Assembly: GCF_002377945.1 (NCBI RefSeq)
Contig: NZ_DFQV01000026.1
Location: 11,404 to 75,034, forward strand
Direction of reading: 5' to 3'
Length of the DNA: 63,631 nucleotides
DNA from: Psychrobacter sp. UBA3480
GTDB lineage: Bacteria; Pseudomonadota; Gammaproteobacteria; Pseudomonadales; Moraxellaceae
Shown in pieces: positions 17,324-25,481 of this stretch; position 1 is the first letter of the stretch, and each line of letters starts with the position of its first letter. The translations under genes and the position numbers were made by a program. A model generated the notes under the pieces. The model was given only the letters and a program-made list of their open reading frames with translations, was not told the origin of the DNA and made no database searches.

Positions 17324-19633
17324 TTAAAAATCGAACGTTGCCGATACTTTTAAGGCCGTTGGTTCACCTGCATCTAGATAGCCTGAATCTGCATAACCGC
17401 CCACTGACTGCCAATAATCTTCACCTGTGACATTGGTTACCATACCTTTTAGAGTAACGTCTTGTCCTGCCAGCATAGTGCGATAGCGTGCACCAAGGTC
17501 TAAGGTAGTATAACCATCAACCTTTAAGGTATTGGCATTATCCGAATAACGAGAGCCTGTGTGGATAATATCGCCCGTTAATGTCAGTCCTTCAACGGCG
17601 GCTAAATCATACTCTAGGTTGACATTGCTCTGTAAGGTAGGCACACCAATCACTCGATTGCCATCTAATGCACTATCACCAGTGTCTTTTTGCTTAGCAC
17701 TTAAGTAAGTAACACCAGCATTGAGGCGTATGTTTTCACTTGGGCTACCAAAGACAGTCAACTCCACACCTTGATGACGATTTTCTCCAGCAGCAGTAAA
17801 CGTATTTGAGTTGTTGATATAAGCACGCGGTTCATCAGTTCGGAAGACAGCGAGACTACTGCCAATCATACCATTGTCGTATTTCACACCCAGTTCAGTT
17901 TGCTCACTCACGTACGGATCTAGATTTTGACCACCATTAGTGACAGCGTCATTATCGTTAGTTAGAGGCGCTCTTTTTCCTGGTGCTAGACTTTCGATGT
18001 AATTACCATACACAGACCAGTCCATCGTTGGCTGATAAACGATACCGACACTTGGTGTCCATGCGCTTTCATCATAACTACCAGTTTCTGCTTGTGTATT
18101 AGCATCATAGCTGGTGGTTTTTAAGTTCTGATGACGCACGCCTAAAGTGGTTTTTAGCTTATCGTCGAACAGTGATATGGTGTCTGCTAGCGCAAAGCTT
18201 TGAAACTGCTTTTTGTTGGTTAATTTTGGGTCATTTAAATTACCACCGAAGATTGCTGTGCTTGTAAAAGGGACCTCAGCGTAGTCGGTAGGGTGGTACA
18301 AATTGGTCGCAAGTTGGTTACCAAAGTCAAAAGCGTAGGCGCCTTTTTCTTCTTGATCATAAAGATCAGCGGCTAGTACCCAATTGTGATCAATCTTACC
18401 TGTTTGCCATTTACCACGCAGACCGAGCTCGGCGCTTTGTACTTTATCTTCTCGAGTATTGTCAAAGCGATAAATCGTGCCCGCACCATCAACGTTGTTG
18501 ACGGTTAAATTGGCTAGTGAGTTTTCTTCCTCGCCACTTCGCACACCGTAAGCACCATAAGCGGTAATGTTATCAGTAAAATCATATTCTCCTCGAATCG
18601 TACCAAAGACATCCTCTTCGTTTGAATAACTCCAAGGCTGCGCCCAGTTTTTTGAGCCGTCTGGTGCTTTTGGTACACTAGACACCCCACCAAGATTGAC
18701 ACTAGGACGAGTCTCTTTGAGTTTGTTGTCTTGCCAGCCCAAATCAGCTGATAGTCGGTACTGATCCGCTCTATAATCCAAACCGAGGGCCGCCAGACCC
18801 AATGTCGAAGACTCATCATCGATAGCACTGTCACCATCTTGATAAGCAGCATTAAAACGAACCCCAATAGCATCATCGCTACCAAAGCGATCACTGACAT
18901 CTACCGCGACCTTACCTTGGTCACCTTGACCATAACCAAGCGTCACTTCACGTAGTGGCTCATTACCAGCACGTTTCGGTAGCAAATTGATTGTACCACC
19001 TGCGTTACCGCCACTGGGTGCTGCACCATTTAGCATGGTAGAAGCACCGCGCTGAACCTCGACGCGCTCGAACAACTCAGTTGCAATGTACTGTCTTGGT
19101 AAGATGCCGTATAGACCGTTGTACATGGTGTCATCTGATGTGGTGATAAAGCCACGCATAAAATATGCTTCTTGAAAGTTACCAAAACCTCTTGCTACAC
19201 GAACAGTAGGATCCTTTTTGAGTAGATCGCCTACACTTTGCGCTTGCTGATTGGCGATATATTCATTGGTGTATGAGGTGGTAGAGAACGGCGTATCCAT
19301 GATGTCTTGGTTACCCAAGATTCCGACGCGGCTGCCTGTTGCCACCTGTCCACCTTCATACGCGCTAGGTAGCCCATCTGCTGACGCATCAGCACTACTG
19401 GTCACGACGATAGTGTCCAGTACCACATTAGGGGTGGTTTGAGTATCTGCATCATCTACTAGCGCCCATGCCGAGTGACTTGTGGTTAGGATGATTACTG
19501 AACATAGTGATTTTAGAGGTAGCGATTTCGTCGATAGCAAGCGTGAGGGTATGGACGCTAGTCGTAGAGAAGCGCCAGACACATTCAGAGAGTTAAGACG
19601 AAACAAAGCAGCAGATAAGCGAGACAGTTGCAT
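17324..19633 (-). CDS. TonB-dependent siderophore receptor (second)
   Basis: 769 residues. A long N-terminus ends in a signal-like segment (SLCSVIILTTSHSAWA). A TonB-box-like DTIVVTSS follows. The plug has RVEVQRGASTMLNG and AGGTINLLPKR, and the barrel ends in SATFDF. I start at the ATG at 19633 (GGAAAT upstream) rather than at 19648. A Fur-box-like palindrome lies 33 bp upstream. It is related in plan to FhuE/FpvA-type hydroxamate or catecholate receptors, but the ligand is not readable. It differs clearly from the first receptor, so it probably serves another siderophore. Confidence 0.92.
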   Translation of the reverse strand: MQLSRLSAALFRLNSLNVSGASLRLASIPSRLLSTKSLPLKSLCSVIILTTSHSAWALVDDADTQTTPNVVLDTIVVTSSADASADGLPSAYEGGQVATGSRVGILGNQDIMDTPFSTTSYTNEYIANQQAQSVGDLLKKDPTVRVARGFGNFQEAYFMRGFITTSDDTMYNGLYGILPRQYIATELFERVEVQRGASTMLNGAAPSGGNAGGTINLLPKRAGNEPLREVTLGYGQGDQGKVAVDVSDRFGSDDAIGVRFNAAYQDGDSAIDDESSTLGLAALGLDYRADQYRLSADLGWQDNKLKETRPSVNLGGVSSVPKAPDGSKNWAQPWSYSNEEDVFGTIRGEYDFTDNITAYGAYGVRSGEEENSLANLTVNNVDGAGTIYRFDNTREDKVQSAELGLRGKWQTGKIDHNWVLAADLYDQEEKGAYAFDFGNQLATNLYHPTDYAEVPFTSTAIFGGNLNDPKLTNKKQFQSFALADTISLFDDKLKTTLGVRHQNLKTTSYDANTQAETGSYDESAWTPSVGIVYQPTMDWSVYGNYIESLAPGKRAPLTNDNDAVTNGGQNLDPYVSEQTELGVKYDNGMIGSSLAVFRTDEPRAYINNSNTFTAAGENRHQGVELTVFGSPSENIRLNAGVTYLSAKQKDTGDSALDGNRVIGVPTLQSNVNLEYDLAAVEGLTLTGDIIHTGSRYSDNANTLKVDGYTTLDLGARYRTMLAGQDVTLKGMVTNVTGEDYWQSVGGYADSGYLDAGEPTALKVSATFDF

Positions 19634-19665
19634 GAATATTTCCAGCATGTAATTTAAATCGTTAT

Positions 19666-19684
19666 TATAATGATAATCATTTCT
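19666..19684. promoter_or_regulatory. Fur box upstream of second TonB-dependent receptor
   Basis: TATAATGATAATCATTTCT contains ATAATGATAATCATT, an uninterrupted 15-bp match to the core of the Fur consensus. It lies 33 bp before the receptor ATG, so it probably overlaps the promoter. Confidence 0.88.
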
Positions 19685-20029
19685 ATTACAATGAATTACT
19701 GAGTCAATTTTAAATATACTAGGTTTGGTAAAGTACGGCTGTTGCTCGATAAGGTGCTAATAGCATCATCTATAAATATGACAGTGCTGCTACATTTGGA
19801 CGTAGGGTGGGCTCTTTAGGATCAGTAAAAAAGAAGTATAAAGCAGAGAATTGGTTTACCTATTATAAGTAGTCTATATGGACAATTTATTCATTTGAGC
19901 CAGTTCATGTATCAATGTATGCTATTGTTTTATCACGGGCATGGAGTACGCTGGTATCGCCCACCAGAGGTGCAGTCAAACGGAATTGACTGATTTATAT
20001 AATTGAAATGGATTTTAAAGGTGGCGCTT
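19685..20029. other. Divergent intergenic region before the monooxygenase operon
   Basis: 345 bp without a gene. The only structure seen is the dyad at 19973-19992. An in-frame TTG at 20003 precedes the monooxygenase ATG but lacks a ribosome-binding site. Confidence 0.55.
19973..19992. promoter_or_regulatory. Candidate operator dyad before the flavin monooxygenase operon
   Basis: CAGTCAA and TTGACTG are perfect inverted arms around a 6-bp spacer, ending 37 bp before the ATG. The size and symmetry suit a TetR- or GntR-type site, but no regulator gene of those families is next to it. Confidence 0.4.
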
Positions 20030-21346
20030 ATGTACGCAGTAATTGGAGCAGGTCCAATGGGTCTCGCTGCAGCCCGAAATCTGCAAAAACTCAATATTTC
20101 TTTTATCGGCTTTGAGCTACATACAGATGTAGGGGGCCTATGGGATATCGACAATCCGCACAGTACCATGTATGAAAGTGCCCATTTGATTTCGTCCAAG
20201 CGTATGACGGAGTTCAAAGAGTTTCCTATGAATGACTCAGTCGCGGCGTATCCTCATCATACCCAGCTCCGTCAATACTTTCGCGACTTTTCAGATACGT
20301 TCAATCTAAAATCACATTATGAATTCTCCACGCGCGTGGTCAGCATGGTGCCTGAAGGCGACGGCTGGCGCTTAGTCAGTGAGTGTAATGGTCAAAAGCA
20401 ATCGCGACTGTTTGATGGTGTGCTCATGGCAAATGGTACTTTACATACCCCTAATATACCAAGTTTGCCGGGTACGTTTGCAGGCACGTTGATGCATTCT
20501 TCCGAATATCGTAGCCCGTCAGTGTTTAAAGACAAACGTGTGTTGATCGTTGGCTGTGGTAACTCGGGCGCTGATATCGCTGTTGACGCGGTACATCATG
20601 CTAAATCGGTGGATATCAGTCTGCGCCGCGGCTATTACTTTTTGCCCAAATTTATCAAGGGTCAGCCGATTGACACACTAGGCGGAAAACTAAAGTTGCC
20701 GCGTCCAGTTAAGCAGCGTATGGATGCAGCGATGATTCGTATGGTCATCGGAAAACCTTCTGATTATGGACTGCCAAACCCAAACTATCGCATGTATGAA
20801 TCACATCCTGTGGTCAATTCATTGGTATTACATCATTTGGGTCATGGCGATATTAAAGCGCGTCGTGATATTCGCCGCATCGATGGGCATACGGTGAGCT
20901 TTAGTGATGGTGAAAGTCAGGATTATGATTTGATTCTTATGGCGACTGGGTATTTACTAAACTATCCGTTTATTGAGCGCGCGCAGCTCAATTGGCCTGC
21001 CAATCATGATGCTCCGCAGCTTTATATGAATGTCTTTCATCCTGAGCATGATAATTTATTTATGATGGGTATGGTTGAGGCAGCAGGGTTAGGCTGGGAG
21101 GGTCGAAATCAACAAGCGCGGCTCGTTGCACTATATATTCAGCAGCGTCAGCAAAATACAGCAGCCGTTAAACAGTTCAATAAAGTGAAACGTAAGCGAG
21201 CAGGCAAAACGCTCGATGGTGGCTATGATTATATTAAGCTTGCGCGTATGGCATATTATGTGAATAAAGATGAATACTTAGCAACGCTGTCCAAGCATAT
21301 TGCCGAACTTGAAACAGAACAGCCTGTATTGGCATCAGAGGTATGA
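20030..21346 (+). CDS. flavin-containing monooxygenase
   Basis: 438 residues. It probably adds one oxygen to an organic substrate (Baeyer-Villiger or heteroatom oxidation) with FAD and NADPH. The FAD Rossmann motif AVIGAGPMGLAAA opens the protein, the NADPH motif VGCGNSGADIAVD lies near residue 180, and LILMATGY near residue 300 is the usual second FMO landmark. I chose the ATG at 20030, preceded by AAAGGTGG. It heads a four-gene operon; its stop overlaps the next start by 4 bp. Two reductase-like genes and a BASS transporter in the operon suggest catabolism of an imported hydrophobic or anionic compound. Confidence 0.9.
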   Translation: MYAVIGAGPMGLAAARNLQKLNISFIGFELHTDVGGLWDIDNPHSTMYESAHLISSKRMTEFKEFPMNDSVAAYPHHTQLRQYFRDFSDTFNLKSHYEFSTRVVSMVPEGDGWRLVSECNGQKQSRLFDGVLMANGTLHTPNIPSLPGTFAGTLMHSSEYRSPSVFKDKRVLIVGCGNSGADIAVDAVHHAKSVDISLRRGYYFLPKFIKGQPIDTLGGKLKLPRPVKQRMDAAMIRMVIGKPSDYGLPNPNYRMYESHPVVNSLVLHHLGHGDIKARRDIRRIDGHTVSFSDGESQDYDLILMATGYLLNYPFIERAQLNWPANHDAPQLYMNVFHPEHDNLFMMGMVEAAGLGWEGRNQQARLVALYIQQRQQNTAAVKQFNKVKRKRAGKTLDGGYDYIKLARMAYYVNKDEYLATLSKHIAELETEQPVLASEV

Positions 21347-22230
21347 TAGCGGCAGTGGCGTTTGAGCCACGGAGCTTGATTCTGCTCAATCTCATCTTGG
21401 CGCTGATGATGTTCGGCGTGTCATTGAGCTTACGTCTCGAAGATTTTAAGCGTATCGTTTTGTCTCCCATTGCGCCGATAGCAGGTCTGTTCGCTCAATT
21501 CTTTCTATTGCCGCTAGCCACGTGTCTGTTTACGTGGGCGTTGAATATTGATCCTGAGTTGGCGCTAGGAATGATTTTGGTCGCGTCTTGCCCAGGTGGT
21601 AGTTTTTCTAACATTATGACTTGGCTGGCACGCGGTAATGTTGCGGTGTCAGTCAGTATGACTGCGGTATCAAGTCTCGCTGCGGCTATATTAACACCAG
21701 TCAATTTTGCCTTTTACGGTTGGCTTAACCCACACACGCGTGAGTATCTGACAAAGATAACGATTGAGCCTAGTAGTATTCTGATACTGGTTCTATTAGT
21801 GTTAGCGTTACCTTTAGTGCTAGGGATGGTAACAGGGCGACGCTTACCTGATCTGGTCGTACGTATCCAAAAGCCATTACGTATTTTCTCCCTACTCGTG
21901 CTGATGGCTTTTGTGGCAATCGCTTTTTCTAGCAATTTCGCGCTATTTTTAGAGCGTTTTCATAGCTTTTTTTGGCTGGTCGTTGGTCATAACTTATTGG
22001 CACTTTCTTTAGGTTATGGCATGGGGCTGATGCTCAAGTTGCCAGTCGCTGATCGTCGCGCGGTGACTTTAGAAGTAGGAATACAAAACTCAGGGCTAGG
22101 GCTGGTTATTTTATTTACTTTTTTCCCAGAGGCAGGCGGCATGATGCTGATCACGGCATTCTGGGGCGTATGGCATTTGGTGTCAGGACTGACACTTTCA
22201 CAAGTTTGGGCACGGATACCCTATGAATAA
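21343..22230 (+). CDS. bile acid:sodium symporter (BASS) family transporter
   Basis: 295 residues, about nine hydrophobic segments. The BASS hallmarks are LILVASCPGGSFSNIMTWLARGNVAVS near residue 80 and VTLEVGIQNSGLGLVI near residue 245. BASS proteins import organic anions, such as bile acids, pyruvate, pantoate or other carboxylates, with Na+. The start overlaps the monooxygenase stop by 4 bp, and the stop overlaps the following epimerase start, so translation is coupled. The substrate is presumably what the adjacent oxidoreductases act on. A second BASS protein is encoded at 24290-25306. Confidence 0.9.
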   Translation: MIAAVAFEPRSLILLNLILALMMFGVSLSLRLEDFKRIVLSPIAPIAGLFAQFFLLPLATCLFTWALNIDPELALGMILVASCPGGSFSNIMTWLARGNVAVSVSMTAVSSLAAAILTPVNFAFYGWLNPHTREYLTKITIEPSSILILVLLVLALPLVLGMVTGRRLPDLVVRIQKPLRIFSLLVLMAFVAIAFSSNFALFLERFHSFFWLVVGHNLLALSLGYGMGLMLKLPVADRRAVTLEVGIQNSGLGLVILFTFFPEAGGMMLITAFWGVWHLVSGLTLSQVWARIPYE

Positions 22231-22267
22231 AAGCGTAATGAATAAAAGCATAGTGAATAAACGGATA
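22223..22267 (+). repeat. 15-bp tandem repeats at the epimerase start
   Basis: Three adjacent units, ATGAATAAAAGCGTA, ATGAATAAAAGCATA and GTGAATAAACGGATA, encode MNKSV, MNKSI and VNKRI. Each begins with a possible start codon. Confidence 0.8.
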
Positions 22268-23185
22268 TTAATCACTGGTGCCGCAGGTTACATCGGCCAT
22301 CAACTGGGCAATCGTCTGGCTGAGCATTACCATGTCGTCGGCACAGATATTCGCAAGCGCGATGACTTAGACTTTCCAATCCACGTATTAGATGTGCGCG
22401 ATGAGGGTTTGGCAACGCTACTAAAAGAAGAGGGCATCACCCATGTCGTGCATCTCGCTTCTATCTTGCAAGCGTCAAAAGATCGTGCTCGTGACTATGA
22501 TATGGATGTCAATGGCACGCGCAACGTACTTGATTGCTGCATCAAAGCAGGTGTCGCACATATAACGCTCACCAGCTCGGGTGCTGCCTACGGCTATCAT
22601 GCTGACAATCCTGAATGGATTGATGAGCAAGATGCCCTACGTGGTAACCCTGAGTTTGCTTACTCAGATCACAAAAGGCAGATCGAGGAAATGCTTGCAG
22701 ATTTTCGCGAGCAGCATCCGCAACTACAGCAGCTGATTTTTCGACCTGGCACGGTACTAGGCGCTGATACGCGCAATCAAATTACCAGTCTGTTTATGGC
22801 ACCGCGTGTGCTTGCGCTCAAAGGCAGTGAGTCGCCCTTTGTGTTTATTTGGGATCAAGATGTGATTGGTGCTATGGAAATAGGTATTCGCGAGGATAAA
22901 ACTGGCATCTACAACATGGCAGGCGATGGCGCACTGACGATGAGGGATGTCGCAAACCGACTTAATAAACCGCTATTGACCCTGCCAGTGGGTTTGGTTA
23001 AAGCTGGCTTACAGGTGGCAAAGTGGGCCGGTAAGCCAACAGGACCAGAACAGGTTAATTTTTTGCGTTATCGCCCAGTACTGAGTAACAGGCGACTCAA
23101 AGAAGAGTTTGGTTATTGTTTAGAAAAAACGTCTGCCGAAACCTTCGAGTACTTCATCGAATGCAATGGATTGCGTAAACCTTGA
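22223..23185 (+). CDS. NAD-dependent epimerase/dehydratase (extended SDR) protein
   Basis: 320 residues. The Rossmann motif ITGAAGYIGHQLGNRLAE lies near residue 18. The active site reads SSGAAYG with a downstream YSDHK (Tyr/Lys pair), typical of extended SDRs. The sugar- or steroid-type substrate is unknown. The 5' end has three imperfect 15-bp repeats (ATGAATAAAAGC-type), so two ATG codons, 22223 and 22238, could start the protein; GGATA upstream of the first favours 22223. It overlaps the BASS stop and the next reading frame and so is tightly co-translated. Confidence 0.88.
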   Translation: MNKSVMNKSIVNKRILITGAAGYIGHQLGNRLAEHYHVVGTDIRKRDDLDFPIHVLDVRDEGLATLLKEEGITHVVHLASILQASKDRARDYDMDVNGTRNVLDCCIKAGVAHITLTSSGAAYGYHADNPEWIDEQDALRGNPEFAYSDHKRQIEEMLADFREQHPQLQQLIFRPGTVLGADTRNQITSLFMAPRVLALKGSESPFVFIWDQDVIGAMEIGIREDKTGIYNMAGDGALTMRDVANRLNKPLLTLPVGLVKAGLQVAKWAGKPTGPEQVNFLRYRPVLSNRRLKEEFGYCLEKTSAETFEYFIECNGLRKP

Positions 23186-23202
23186 TAGGGAGAAAATCAT
23201 CA

Positions 23203-24006
23203 ATGCCACCAATGTCATCAATAAATATTACTTTAATCACTGGTGCTGCATCAGGACTTGGTTGGGCAATGGCACAGCACTGGTATGCTGCTGGACATCA
23301 CTTAGTACTCGCTGATATAGATGAGCAAGCGCTGATCGCCCGCGCTCGTGAGTTAGAGGACTCTGCTAGAGTCATGACAGTCGTCACTGATATCACTCAA
23401 GTTAATGATATTGCTGCGCTTATTGAGCAAGTTAGCGAGCGCTTTGGCCGTCTTGATCTATTGGTGAATAATGCTGGGATTACCCATCGATCACCAGCAC
23501 ATCAGACTGATCCTGCGGTGTTTCGCAAAGTAATGGCGGTAGATTGGCAGGGGGCAGTGGAGCTGACTATGGCTGCGCTACCGATGCTAAGAGAGTCCAA
23601 AGGTCAAATTATATGTATCGGCTCAATGGCTGGCTGGATGCCAGTTCCTGGACGAGCAGCGTATTGTGCGGCAAAAGGTGCGCTGACACAGTTCTTTGAA
23701 GTATTGCGCTTGGAACTAGAATCTGAAGGTATACATATCCTTATGGTCTATCCCAGCTTTCTTGATACACCTATCGAGAACCACGCGCTCGGCCGTGATG
23801 GCAGTATCGCAAAGCATCCACGGTCAATGATCGGTAATATGCGTAGTGCTGAGTGGATGGCCGAACAGATCAATCAAGGTTTGCAGCGGCGCAAACGTTG
23901 GATATTGCCGGACCCTATCTCACGCTTTGGCAGTTTACTGTGGCGTATTGCGCCAGCTCTATACTTGCGTCAGGTGCGTAAACGTTTTGGAAATGAGTTA
24001 CGGTAG
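23203..24006 (+). CDS. classical short-chain dehydrogenase/reductase
   Basis: 267 residues. Cofactor motif TGAASGLGWAMA (TGxxxGxG), structural NNAG in LLVNNAGITHR, and active-site Ser plus YxxxK in GSMAGWMPVPGRAAYCAAK are all present. It is an NAD(P)-dependent alcohol/ketone oxidoreductase with unknown substrate. I chose the ATG at 23203, which has AGGGAGA upstream; a second ATG three codons on (23212) is possible. It is the last gene of the monooxygenase operon and is followed by a minisatellite and a stem-loop. Confidence 0.9.
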   Translation: MPPMSSINITLITGAASGLGWAMAQHWYAAGHHLVLADIDEQALIARARELEDSARVMTVVTDITQVNDIAALIEQVSERFGRLDLLVNNAGITHRSPAHQTDPAVFRKVMAVDWQGAVELTMAALPMLRESKGQIICIGSMAGWMPVPGRAAYCAAKGALTQFFEVLRLELESEGIHILMVYPSFLDTPIENHALGRDGSIAKHPRSMIGNMRSAEWMAEQINQGLQRRKRWILPDPISRFGSLLWRIAPALYLRQVRKRFGNELR

Positions 24007-24067
24007 ACTACGTTAAGTGAGAACCTAGAAGAGAGGCTAGTAGTTCATGCAAATTGTCGACAGTGCT

Positions 24068-24207
24068 GTTCTAAAAATACTATGCTGGAGAGCGCTATAT
24101 TAGAAGCCACCATGTTAAAAGACTCTATGTTAAAAAACACTATGTTGAAAGACTCTGTATTAGTTAGAAGGTGCTTTGTTAGAAAATACTATGCTAGAAA
24201 CAATAAT
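24068..24207 (+). repeat. Degenerate 15-bp minisatellite after the SDR gene
   Basis: About nine units, mostly 15 bp (one 16 and one 19), follow each other without gaps. Examples are GTTAAAAGACTCTAT (24114), GTTAAAAAACACTAT (24129), GTTGAAAGACTCTGT (24144) and GTTAGAAAATACTAT (24178). The period matches five codons, but no ribosome-binding site or long frame uses it. Confidence 0.85.
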
Positions 24208-24222
24208 CTAGCATAGTATTTT
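24183..24222. terminator. Perfect 15-bp stem-loop between convergent genes
   Basis: AAAATACTATGCTAG at 24183-24197 pairs with CTAGCATAGTATTTT at 24208-24222 around a 10-nt loop. A-rich and T-rich ends on both sides make it a plausible bidirectional terminator. One arm is built from the last minisatellite units. Confidence 0.7.
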
Positions 24223-24289
24223 AACTCATAGCGTTTTAACTTTATTAGCTAGTTAAGTATTACCTAGCTTAGTATTATCTTTATTAGTA

Positions 24290-25306
24290 CTAATGATTTC
24301 TGATTGGTTTACCAAGCTCCATGGTCTCTTCAGTCTCGATGACGGTAGGATTTTTCGCTTCCTGACGCTTATCCCACCAAGCGAAGATATTGGCCAATAT
24401 AGAGCCAGAAACAGAGTGCCAAATACAAGCGACGGCGGCAGCGATGGCGGACTCTGCATTGCCAGGGAAAAACTTCGTACTTAAGCCCGTGGCCAGACCT
24501 GCATTTTGTACGCCAACCTCGATAGATATGGTGCGTTTTTTGGGTTTACTCATACCAAATAAGGCGCCTGAGTAGTAACCCAATATATAGCCGACGATAT
24601 TGTGTACCGCAATGGCCAAGATAACGACTAGCCCTGACTGCAAGAACTGATCGCCAAATACAGCGGCAACACCACCGACGATAGCGGCAAAGGCTAATAC
24701 GGCCACGCCTGGCATCACTGCACGTACATCATTAAACCAGTGTTTGTTTTGAAATAGAATGTTTAACATAGAGCCGATAGCGACTGGCAACAATGTCACT
24801 AATAGCATAAAGCGGAACATACCCCAGCCATCCATTTCTACAGATTGACCAACCAAATAATTGAGCCAAAGTGGCGTCACTAACGGTGCAATGATGGTTG
24901 ATACGGTGGTCATACCTACCGAAAATGCCACATCACCTTTGGCAAGGTAGCTCATAATGTTTGAAGATACACCACCAGGACAAGTACCAACCAATACTAG
25001 ACCCAGTGTCAGCCCAGGCGATAAATCAAACAATCTAGCCACGCTAATCGCTAAAATCGGCATAATGGTATATTGGATAATTGAACCGATAAAAATATCA
25101 AGCGGGCGCTGGGCTAATACCTTATAGTCCTCTTTACCTAATGTCATACCCATTGCGAGCATAATGACACCCAGAACGATGACTTGGGTATCACCTGTCA
25201 CCCAAGAAAAAGTCGCAGGCTCTATAAATGTCACTGCGGCCGCTAAAATAATAACCAATGCCGTAAATCGACTTAACTGCTGACTTATCATCTTCAAAAA
25301 CTGCAT
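24290..25306 (-). CDS. bile acid:sodium symporter (BASS) family transporter (second)
   Basis: 338 residues, about nine to ten TM segments. The family motifs are VGTCPGGVSSNIMSYLAKGDVAFSVGM near residue 105 and ISIEVGVQNAGLATGL near residue 260. It imports an organic anion with Na+. The ATG at 25306 follows AAGGA. The gene faces the monooxygenase operon, which has its own BASS gene, and the two proteins are only distantly similar, so they may carry related but different acids. The C-terminal tail after the last TM is hydrophilic and Glu-rich. Confidence 0.92.
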   Translation of the reverse strand: MQFLKMISQQLSRFTALVIILAAAVTFIEPATFSWVTGDTQVIVLGVIMLAMGMTLGKEDYKVLAQRPLDIFIGSIIQYTIMPILAISVARLFDLSPGLTLGLVLVGTCPGGVSSNIMSYLAKGDVAFSVGMTTVSTIIAPLVTPLWLNYLVGQSVEMDGWGMFRFMLLVTLLPVAIGSMLNILFQNKHWFNDVRAVMPGVAVLAFAAIVGGVAAVFGDQFLQSGLVVILAIAVHNIVGYILGYYSGALFGMSKPKKRTISIEVGVQNAGLATGLSTKFFPGNAESAIAAAVACIWHSVSGSILANIFAWWDKRQEAKNPTVIETEETMELGKPIRNH

Positions 25307-25481
25307 TTCTCAAATCCTTCTAAGTCCAGAAAATAGTCAAGTATAAGTTCAAAATCACTGTATTTCCAATGGGTTTGAGCAGTTTTTAGCCAACAATAAG
25401 TTGCTATTATGACAACTTTAACTATGATTATATTGCCAAAGTTTTTTGAAATGTTTATTCAATAGCCAAACGAGGTACTAG

